DNA of 36,248 bases, from contig JAQGDQ010000764.1 in assembly GCA_030141605.1 (NCBI GenBank), forward strand, positions 1 to 36,248, written 5' to 3'. Numbering within the stretch: the first letter of the stretch is position 1; each line of letters starts with the position of its first letter. Below are positions 1 to 9,700 of this stretch, piece by piece. Source of the stretch: Tubiluchus corallicola (lineage: Eukaryota > Priapulida > Priapulimorpha > Priapulimorphida > Tubiluchidae). The position numbers and the translations under genes were made by a program. The notes beneath the pieces are model-generated. The model was not told the origin of the DNA. It did not search any database and saw only the letters and a program-made list of their open reading frames with translations.

Positions 1-180
1 TAAATATTTATTTTATTTGTCTTATAGAAATATTTTTGATTGTGATTTTTAACCATGCTTTGTTTATTATTCTATGGTACTTTTTATGTAATAAACGTAA
101 AATAAAAAAATAAAAACTAAATTGTCATAAGTAATAACTATTAACGCCTAATATACCCTGTGATTTATGTTCAGTTATTT
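1..180 (-). repeat. Dispersed AT-rich repeat, copy A (inverted relative to 2078-2266)
   Basis: The reverse complement of 2078-2266 aligns along nearly the whole of this stretch, including shared words CCCTGTGATTTATGTTCAG and TATTTATTTTATTTGTCTT, with small gaps. The copy begins with TAAATATTTA at the window edge and may continue outside. It lies in the desaturase intron downstream of exon 4. The family is not recognised. Confidence 0.75.
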
Positions 181-416
181 GTTATTGCGACATTATAACG
201 ACGTTTGACTGCATTCTTATAACACAAACTTTCCAAAATTTTTCCAACAAACATATCAAAAACGTGAACATTCCGAAACGATTTATAATATTTTTTCTAA
301 GTTCCACTTCTTTTTAGCTTGTTGCAGATGTTTGTCGCTGATGAGGAAGCTCAAAAAAGTAAACTGTGACCTACTCGGTTACTTTGCAAATCACAAAAAA
401 CAGCATACAGTGTTAC

Positions 417-3400
417 CTGTCATACGGTCTATTGCCCCACATGTGCGCCACGCTGTTTACGAGCCATGTGGCGTTGAGAACTACAGCATATCGCAAAAGT
501 CCACAGATAAAATATGCATTCCACAAACTCTCATTCCACAGTGTTGGCAGCCAGCTGGGAAATACGAAACACAGGAGTAACATGAATGGGATATAGAACC
601 TGGAAATGAGAAGCAATTAACGTCAACAGCAGTAATAAGCATTAAATCATATTCGAGCTCAAAAATATTCATTTTCTTTAAACAAACTATTTGAAATAGA
701 ATCAATCTATTCACGTTTTAAATGTTATTACCATTTTTCACTCAGACAGTGTGAAGGACGCCCAGTCAACGCTTTATAACTTTAGGGGTATATTTAAAAT
801 TTGTGAATTTTTTTATTATTTTAGCTTTTTTGTAGCCTTTGACTTTAACACTTTTATATGCACTGCTGAATTTTTCATTTTATTTTTATGCCGCCAAATT
901 TCAATTTACAATGTGGTTTCGTTAAGAATTAATACAAATCCATACCTTATATGGATTTATGAATTTAAATATTAACACGAAAGAGTTTGCGCTGCATGAT
1001 TCTAATTCTGAAATGATGTCACAATACACGTAATCATTGTCAGAACCTTGACTTCCTTGAGAAATTCTTGATGAATTAAAAAGATTTAAATTCTTTAGAC
1101 ATAATGAGAGGAGACAAAACACAAGTAAATGTTACCAAGCTTGAAATGACAGAATCGTGCAGAACCTGTCGAAGCTGACCATAAAAAATGCACAGTCAGC
1201 TTGTGATTGTATAACGCTCTTGAGCACAAATGACTCTATTCTACAATCACCACAACAGTACGACAGCGCCAGTTCTGCTCTAATATTCATGAAAAGTGTC
1301 CTGTGATTGTAAAGCAAACTTTCTGATGCACTGCAAGCCTATGAACTCAAATGTTCAATAACCTGAAAACTGAAAGTGGGATTTATGCTTGGAAATAAGA
1401 AAATTAAAAACTTTGGCTTACATAGGCTGGTTGGCCTAGGAGATCAACAGAAATTCACGACTGTTCTTTTGTCAAAAAACAATGAACTAGACTGGAAAAA
1501 TAATCAAATATCAGATTTTAGGATGTAGATAAAGCTTGCAATAACTGTATTTTTAGAGACGTACTTTCTCTGAATTCTCAAAACGGGATCATCTATTAAG
1601 TCTTGCATGCTAAGTCTCTTGCCCTTCTCTCTCACATCCGGATGCTTCCGCACGAGCAGCCAGCCTACATGAGAGAAAAAGAATCCCCTTCTGGCATTGT
1701 GAGGATCAGCATTTGTCTCCGAGTATTTGTGATGTGCTCTATGGTCTCTTGACCATTCATAGATATCATTCTACAAAATATGTCCCATAGTCAAGGAAAA
1801 ATTGTTAGATACAAAGGAATACGAATAGTAACTAACTGGTTGAGTCTTATGTATCTTAAAAAGCATATAACGCTGGCAACATGTATTTTGACACCCAATA
1901 TTGACATGGAATATATTAAAACTTCTAAAGACAAGTATAGTGACAATCACATCGTCATTGTTGTTTTTTGATATCGTTGTCGTCATGGTGATGGATTATC
2001 ATCGTTATGTATGTTTATAGCGAATGATTCAGTCATAAAAACTAAGTAAATAACAAGTTTCAAAATAACAAAATAGCAAATAACTGAACATAAATCACAG
2101 GGTGTATATATTATAGCATATTATTGTCACTTCTACACAATTTAGTTTAGTTTATTTTATTTTACGTTTATTTCGGTACATAAAAAGTATGATAGAATAA
2201 AAACCAAAGCTTAGTTAAAATCACAATTAAAAATATTTATGCAAGACAAATAAAATAAATATTTACATAAAGAACATAAATATATTTATATATATATATA
2301 TATATATATATAATATCATATCATATCATATTATATATATTACACTACACTACACTACACTACACTACACTACACTACACTATACTATATTACATTATAT
2401 TATATTTAGATCATAGTCGCTTCCTCTAATTTTTAAATCAGAATGTTCGAATGTTCAATGCTCATCCATTGTTCTCACTTCATGCTTGCCATTATATTAC
2501 TTTGTATTACGACTGATGCAAAACGTTTACAACACCATGTTTTAAAGTATTATTGTTAGCACTGCGAGAAAATAAAGTAGTTAATTCACATCGCATGTTT
2601 TCTCACCTGAAATGTCGTAGTTTGTAGAAAAGCGAGAATAATACGCAAGGGAAGTTTGGCTTTATAGGAACGATGAGACCAAAGACGGTGAGCTCCAGCT
2701 GTGACTCCAATACCGCCACCAACATACAGTAGGTATGCTAAATTAACATAACTTTTGTGTTAAACAACATGATGCTTAATAACTACCATCAAGTTAATAC
2801 AAGAACACCTCAAAGACGGTAGAGACAAATTTTTGTTAAGCAATTTGGTAAACTAACTAACAGTCCTCGCAATCATGTGCCTAACTTATGAATGACGTAT
2901 AATGACGTTTTTATATAAAACCTGTTAGCAAATCAGCATTTGATTAAGTGCCCATTGTTTTTATTATGAAGGTACTTATGATTGTAATGTTTCTTATCAA
3001 ATAAAAATATTGTTTAAACTAAATAGCAAAAGTAGCATTAAAGCACAAGAAAACCCTCCACTTATATAAAGTGTGAAAAATTCGACTTAACACTTTATAC
3101 CACTTACATACTGTCTTTTAGCACACACGGCTCGCGTCAGCAGTAACGCTGTATAAAACTTGTAAATTTAAACTCCAGCGATGACTGTTAGGCGATGACC
3201 AGCCATTTTAATGGTAGGTCATTTGAAACAAGTTTTGATAACATTAAGTAAAGTTTGAAAAATAACCAGAGCATTCGTAACATACATGTTGCTAATTAAG
3301 TAAAATTTTAAATTGCTGTATCCTGTCAATAAGATTAAAAATACGTTTTTTGGTCAGTGAGTGGCGCACCCTGTAGGGTGAGTCAGCGACATTTTACCAA

Positions 3401-3990
3401 TTGACTAAAACATTTTAAATTATTATTTCTAGTTACGTAAGTCTTTCCAGCAGGTAAGTGAAATGCTAAGTAATATAGATTTGCACGGAAAGTTTTTTGT
3501 GACATAATTTAACAGTGCCTTTTTCCCCCTGATTTACGTGGCATAGTGACGTCATGTAATGGCGCCGTCGGAACTGTATTGAGGGAGATTTAAAATGAAA
3601 ACAAACAAAACATCCTTTCATTGCGAGTATGATGTACGTATAAAATTGCTGTAAAGTAATATAATTTTTTAAGGCAATTTTTGTGAAACCTACTTCAGGT
3701 GCCCCTTTTCTTGTCCTTTAATTTACTCTAAGTTAAATATCTAAAAAGTGCTTGAAGCATCTTTAGAAGTAGCAAAAATACTAACCAAACAAGATTGTCT
3801 GCCACTTGCAGTAAAAGCACAAGAAGATCCCATACACGGCACCGGCATGAAGAAATGACAACCAAATGACATTTCTCCACACTATTCGCAACGGTAGTCG
3901 TTTCTCCCGCTCAGTAGAAACAATGGCATCTTCTTCAGGCACGAGATTCAGTTCATCAGAATTTGAGAGGGTAAAATTTCTAGGAGCCAT
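417..3990 (-). CDS. SCD: Acyl-CoA delta-9 (stearoyl-CoA) desaturase, 3' end outside window
   Basis: ER-membrane di-iron enzyme that puts a cis double bond at C9 of saturated acyl-CoAs, using electrons from cytochrome b5. Exons read on the minus strand: 3990-3786, 2737-2607, 1770-1565 and 599-417. Phases join (1, 0, 2, then 2 at the edge), giving 241 residues. The start is the first ATG of the ORF at 3990-3988. Residues about 34-57 form the first hydrophobic segment (IVWRNVIWLSFLHAG...). His box 1 HRLWSH is at 85-90, box 2 HRAHH at 122-126, and the Asn/His metal-ligand motif NSVAH at 229-233. The string ADPHNARRGFFFSHVGWLL is typical of the family. Animal SCDs are about 330-360 residues, so the last ~95 residues, including the HNYHH box, should lie left of position 1. 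The final donor AG|GTAACA at 417/416 supports another exon. It is head to head with the FYVE-ARM gene. No frameshift or stop is seen. Confidence 0.95.
1565..1770 (-). CDS. SCD: Desaturase exon 3, second histidine box
   Basis: Acceptor TTTTGTAG and donor AA|GTACGT. It encodes NDIYEWSRDHRAHHKYSE onward (residues 113-180), with the HRAHH iron-binding box and the DPHN ligand region. It leaves in phase 2 so that codon 181 (Lys) is split across the junction, giving QRK|FYIPF as in the family's QRRYY region. Confidence 0.93.
2078..2266 (+). repeat. Dispersed AT-rich repeat, copy B
   Basis: Inverted partner of 1-180. It lies in desaturase intron 2 and is followed at once by simple-sequence DNA (2282-2405). 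The two copies bracket exons 3 and 4 of the desaturase gene. Low-level divergence and indels suggest old insertions. Confidence 0.75.
2282..2405. repeat. Compound microsatellite: (TA)n, (ATATC)n, (TACAC)n
   Basis: About 30 nt of alternating TA run into a few ATATC units and then eight TACAC units (2341-2380), which decay into TATAC, TATAT, TACAT variants. The steady five-base register through the ATATC, TACAC and TATAT blocks suggests one pentanucleotide array that drifted. It lies in desaturase intron 2. Confidence 0.85.
2607..2737 (-). CDS. SCD: Desaturase exon 2, first histidine box
   Basis: The exon is bounded by TTTAG| and |GTGAGA. It encodes residues 69-112, including the GITAGAH-like string GIGVTAGAH and the HRLWSH iron-binding box, then SYKAKLPLR, a cytosolic loop conserved in SCDs. 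It enters in phase 1 and leaves in phase 0. Confidence 0.93.
2907..3024 (+). repeat. Half copy of a MITE seen complete at 30026-30412
   Basis: The words AATCAGCATTTG, CCCATTGTTTTT, GTACTTATGATTGTA and AAATAAAAATATTGTTT occur here and at 30290-30412 in the same order and strand. Only the right arm is present. The left inverted arm found at 30026-30072 has no partner here. It lies in desaturase intron 1. Confidence 0.6.
3060..3510 (+). repeat. Dispersed ~400-bp repeat, copy 1
   Basis: It aligns in the same orientation with 4990-5425 through many shared words: AAAACTTGTAAATTTAAACTC, CAGCCATTT, AATGGTA, GATAACATT, AATAAGAT, CATTTTAC, ATTAAATTATT-like tract. Divergence is moderate. It lies in desaturase intron 1. 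No terminal inverted repeat, coding potential or target duplication was clear, so the class is unknown. Confidence 0.65.
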
Positions 3991-6649
3991 TGTCGATAAT
4001 GCGCTGATGTATGTCCCAGCACACGAATAGGCTAGCAGTCACAGTTTACAGCTATATATGCACAAAGAATATTAGACTGAATCATGCAAGAAAAGCAGAT
4101 CAAGATATCAGCTAGTGCTGCTAATCTGACAGTACAAAGGCAAACCTATTAATCATTTTGAAATTGTTAAACATTATGGACGTGTCTATCACACAGTAGG
4201 TGAACTGAATGTGACGATGACTAACGATCATGTTTACATATAAGTTTTATAATCTGCTAAGAACTAAAAACACCTGTAGTAATTCTGTTTGTACGTGATA
4301 AAAGACGAATTCATGAAAAAAAAATTGAACGAGTACTTGTTTATGGGGTAGTTATAAAAGTTAAGTTTCAGATAAATAACTACTTCACTGACAATGCACA
4401 AAGCACAAGTATATAATCTGTCTCAGACCGCAGCAAATCAAACAAACCTTGCAACAAAAAAAGACCAAGTTAAACAAACACTGAGTTGCAAGCGAAGCAG
4501 ATTATGGGTTATGTTTGAGATGTGTATATTAATTTCAAATGACATGTATGATTTATGTAGGTGTTTACGTAACAAAAGTGAGTCAAGATCAAAAGACCAA
4601 CCAAAGGTAATCAATTTTAAAGATACTGCATACCTGCAGCATAAAAATAACTATATAACTGCATAGCTAATCCTCTTTAGGTTCAGCAGCAGGTGTGTGT
4701 GTAGCTCTTAGTTCACAAACAACCTGTGAACGCAAACAGCTCTGCATCATGTTTATGACTAAGCCTCTGCATTCTATTAACACTCATCAAGCATTGCAAG
4801 AGATATGAATCAATAGAGGCAGTGCTATTTTCTATGTGAGTCAAAAGGTTGTCGATTAATTTGAGTACTTTGTAACTAATTTGTCTTTCCATGCATCTTA
4901 GTATGTCACTTAGGATAAGAAAAATCAACTGAAAGTTCACAGTGTGTGCTTGGCTATTAGAATTAAAGTACAAGTTAACACTTTTCATAAATAAAGCTTT
5001 TTACAAATTGACCTTGAAATTTTATATCACCTACATGCTGTCTTACTGCACACAAGGTTTGTGTTATCAGTAACACTGTACAAAACTTGTAAATTTAAAC
5101 TCCCGCGTCGACCGTCAGGCACAGCCATTTCAATGGTAAGTCATTTTGAACCGAGTTTAGATAACATTGTGTAAAGTTTTAAAGAATAATCAGAGTATTC
5201 GCAGTATGTTTTTGCTAACTAAGCAAAAGTTCAAATTGTTTATATATAGGCAATAAGATCAGTAATGCATTTTTGGTGAATCAGTGTTGTACGCTGGGAT
5301 AGCTTAGCAGTGCCATTTTACTAGATGGTCCGAACATATTAAATTATTAAGAATTTTCTTAAGCCTTTCAAATAGGCAAGTGCAATGCAAAGAAATATAA
5401 CCTTGTATGGAAAATTTGTTGATATAATATATATATATATATATATACTTTAATATTTCTTTTTCTCCCTTCAAGCAATGCTAGGCCTGGTTAGTAAATG
5501 AATGACTGAAGCCGGGAATGTAGTTTCTAACAAGGTTCATCTGCCACACTACCTCCAGCTATTTCAGTTATGAATTTCACTTTAAAAGATCATGGTAATC
5601 AGCTAGGTTCCAGTTCTGCCATATCTATCAATGTAATAAGTGGGGTATTGCCACTGAATGTTGGCTTGCACTACGTCAGAATGAACAAAAATTACGGCCA
5701 TCAAGTGACCTGGAACTGCCATTATGATACCGAGTTTGCCATATCCATTTTGCACTTTAAACATGTCATAATTATGATTAATCATAAGCAAAAAAACAGC
5801 ACAGTAACGTCTTATGTTCTGAGTGTGCAACTTTGCCCATTATTTTTTTCTGGGACACGTGTCAAGTCGAGATAGTTTGAGAGTCTACATAATTATTTTT
5901 AATCAAGTGATTCCATGCCGCGTAATCTGTCCAATTCGATACACTTTTATTTGATTTTACGTTTCATTCACAGACTTATAGTTATAGTATAGACTACAGT
6001 ACATATAAACTTGAAAAAAAAGTAGAGAAATTCACTGTATTCACTTTTAGTAATTATCGTATGATAGCAAACGTAATCTTTGAGTAATCAAAATTATTAT
6101 TTCTGGGACCACAATCACAAGTTCTAGACTTGTATACACAATAACTACAAAATTAAATTAAAATCTATATCATAAGTACATGCAGTCAACAAACATTCAA
6201 TGCCATTAAAATTAGCATCATTCTATAACGCGTATCGCAAAACAAGAAATGTGCAAACACAAACCGATTACGATTCAGAACATCTGATATCTTCTGAGTG
6301 ATGCAAACCTCAGTCAAATATATTACATAATTATAAACACGTGACAAAATTGCAAAATCGCCTGTTTTCTTGACCATCGCGCCATGCGTTTAGATGGGTG
6401 CACTCCGTTGTTTAAAGAAACAAAACAATTCTTTCAGTTTCCGTAATTGTTAACTGTTATTAAAAATTTCGCTGACTATTAACGGAGAGACAGTTTTTAT
6501 TTGTTATTGTGCGGCTTTAGTGCGAAAATAAGTATTTATATAAAAATGAAGGTGTACTACTCTATTCAAAAATAAACACGAAACACTAATGGCTGCTCCC
6601 TAGCTGCAGGTGGGCGTTTTGCTGTGTTTACTGTTTAATAAATAAAAAG
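3991..6649. other. Head-to-head intergenic region of desaturase and FYVE-ARM genes
   Basis: This 2.66 kb lies between the two start codons and must hold the promoter and any 5' UTR of both genes. It contains the repeat copy at 4990-5425 and a (TA)n run. Short ORFs here (for example 5570-5875 plus) have no recognisable domain and low-complexity neighbours, so I do not call them genes. I could not place a TATA box, initiator or transcription start with confidence. Confidence 0.6.
4990..5425 (+). repeat. Dispersed ~400-bp repeat, copy 2
   Basis: Direct-orientation partner of 3060-3510, lying upstream of the desaturase start in the intergenic space. It ends against a (TA)n run at 5422-5447. Confidence 0.65.
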
Positions 6650-6765
6650 ATGGAATATGATTTGTCCCGACCATTAAAGCTTGAAGGCAAAGTTATCCGC
6701 CCCGCAGCTGTGGAAGGAAATAAAAACGTTTTTAAAAGAGAACCTTTTCTTCTGAGTCGATCAAG
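6650..6765 (+). CDS. FYVE-ARM gene exon 1 with start codon
   Basis: ATG at 6650 follows several TAA stops in the upstream 30 nt, so the start is well bounded. It encodes MEYDLSRPLKLEGKVIRP and about 20 further residues, then donor AAG|GTGAAT in phase 2. The 38-residue leader has no signal peptide. Confidence 0.85.
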
Positions 6766-9700
6766 GTGAATTATTTAGTGATTGTATTTATATTTTTTTA
6801 GTTTGTGTATTGTATCTCATTGTAAGTTTGTAAATGTAAGATTGTCTACACGTAGCCATCAATGGCTTATTATAATATTATTGTTTGATAGGTTGGGTAT
6901 GAATATCTTTTTTATTTACTTTCACTTACTTTTTATGTACTTGGTCTGCCAGCTAGTTAACCATATAAAGCGTTGTGGATTGCGATTACTATTAATAGTA
7001 TTATAGTTGCTGAACTATTACTGTGATTATTTGGCTGGTACTACAGTAGGCGCTGCTTAATAGACTCACGGTTAATAGACTCAATCGCGTAACTGACTCA
7101 AAAACGCCTGGTGCGGGCCGTTTTTATTCAAATGTACATAAAAAATGTTGGTAATCGACTCAAATAACTCCGATTAATTTACTCAATATTATTGCTTCAC
7201 ATTCTTCAATAAGACACTTTCGTGTGACTAATAAGCTTTTATGACTTTTATATCATCTTAGTTTGCTTTTGTCCTGTAATATACATAGAAACAATCATGT
7301 TAAGTACCGTTTTGTTTGTAAGCAGGAACGTTTATCATACACTAATATGCTAACCTAATGGTTTGCTTTGACCCGCGCATCCAGTGCAATTAAGCTGGTT
7401 ACCCAAGGATTCCTGGAAGCTAAACAATCACTTCCTTAGCATTTTGCTTTTGAAGCTCTGGCTGTCTTTGCCAGAAAGTTTAATCACTTACATGTTGATG
7501 TTATGCCAGGGATGCATGTATATATTCAATATGAAGAATTGAAATTTAACACAACATTAGGATTACCTGGCAGATTTGTGTGTGTGTGATTAGGTGACAA
7601 ATAATTGCATGTATATTATGGAAAGTTGGGAACCTGTCATGTAAACAATAGATGAACTGTCTGCAAGTATAATAAACCATTGGTCCCAAATTTGTAGTAG
7701 CAGAATGAGTGTTGTTCACAGATTGCACAAGTCTTACCTCTCTTTTATAAAATTACTATAAAACCTGTATAGCTAAATGTTTCTTCTATCAGTATATTGA
7801 GAATTATATTATTTAGTATTATTGTCCAAGTCAGTAGATTGTTCTTAATAATGAAGTTGAACTCAAATCAAAACGTATTTAACTCCTGTTGTTGATTAAT
7901 TGCATTATTAACCCAAAGTGTTTTTATCATTTCATAACAATTTTGACCTGTATTTCACATAAAATCTAAATGCAATTTTTAGTTTAATCAAGACTGACCT
8001 TATTTTGTTGCCCGCTAATTAAAGTACATGTGTTTTCTTTACTCTGGATTACTTAATTATATAGCAAATGTCATAATTTTAAAATTATTAATGTTTGCTA
8101 AATTAAACTGATAACATTAATGCCCACCAGTGTCCAAAAATCATTTTATCTATATTCGGTAAAGGATAGCAGACTAGGTGACTATATAGTCTTTTCGCTA
8201 TCCTTTCCCTAGTTCTAGATCTTTCTATACATTTTAACCATTCTTCAAAACTTATTAGCGATTCTTTTATTAATCATGTTTTATTGTAGTATTATAAAGA
8301 GATAAATAAATTACAATTGAATTGAATTGTGTAACTCATTTTGAGAATGCAACTCTTTTTCTGTAACCTGTCAACATTCCTGATAGAACTAAAGTAAGTA
8401 ATGTTATCAATTGTTTAGCTAGCTGCACTAATTCCCCTTGATCTTTTTACTGCTTTTGCTCTGTGTCTAACAAAATTTGTCACTTTACAACGAACTGATT
8501 ATAATTCAGATGTTTCCCACAGGTGGATTGAGGACGATCAAGCCACATGCTGCCCGTTGTGCCTTCAGAAATTCAACCAGATTCGACGTCGTCATCACTG
8601 TCGTCAGTGCGGACGCGTCTTGTGCAGCAAATGTTGTCACGAGAAGGTAACTACGTAAATCCTGCAATGAGACTATTGAATCTCATTTTAGATATTGTCT
8701 ACTATAATGCGGGTAGAGACTAGAAACGATAATGTTAAGTACCGTTTTGTTTGCAAGGAGATACGTTTATCATGCGCTAGTGTACTAGTGAAGCGATTTT
8801 GCTTTGAATGTGTTACTGGCTCGACTGCTGTAATGAATCTTGTTGCCAAAGAATTTATGAAAGCTAAACTTTTAATCGCATACCTGGTGGTTCCTTTTCA
8901 AACTCTTGCTGCTTTTTACAGAACCGTGACTCATTTAACTGTGGCTGTTATGCCACTGATTCATCGACAGTAATCTGCTAGTATTCCTTGAGAGTTAAAA
9001 GCATAGACCTAGTTTTGAAAAATGCATAACTGTTTGCATTAAATAGCTCTTGTAACCTTTGCAGTACATACTAAGCTGAAGGATATGTACTTTTATACTT
9101 TGTGTATGTTTGCATTCAATTCAATTGCATTAAATAGCTCTTGTAGCCTTTGCAGTACATACTAAGCTGAAGGGTATGTACTTCAATACTTGTATACCAT
9201 TAATAGTACACCCGATGGCCAATAGATTCACTCGGTTAGTTGGGTCAGAACACCTTCATCCCAATGTGAGTCTATTAAACGGCGCCTACTGTATTTGATA
9301 ATGTACACTAGAACACGGATTGGTGAGTAATCAAAATTACACGGTCACATGGCAGTGCACATAAGCGAAGGGACGTAAACATTTATATAAGCAAAGGGAC
9401 AAAATGATCAATGATGGTAAAATTCAAATTATTAATAAGTTCCATCATATTGTAATTTGTCTTGAACACATATTTTTACAAACAAAATTCACTTATTCTT
9501 CTCCCATCACAAAAAAACTACAAAGTGACAATTACTTTAGCTATTTATTAAAAACACGATTACACATCATTGACTTGTGTATATTTCAAAATTGCAGTTT
9601 ATATTATGAAACTTGTAGCATAGTGCTGAAATGTTTCTGGGATGTATGGACTGGATACTTGGAACGCAGGAAGTTTAAGAATCCTTCACAAAAGCAGCAC

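Noticed and set aside
1-330. Last desaturase exon (HNYHH box) within the left edge
   Set aside because: The stretch aligns to a dispersed repeat and shows no HNYHH-coding sequence, so the exon must lie outside the window.
5570-5875. 101-codon ORF in the head-to-head intergenic region
   Set aside because: No recognisable domain and overlapping antisense ORF; chance length in AT-rich DNA.
8695-8973. 92-codon ORF after FYVE exon 2
   Set aside because: The same sequence recurs in two other introns as part of a pogo-like element, without an open frame there.
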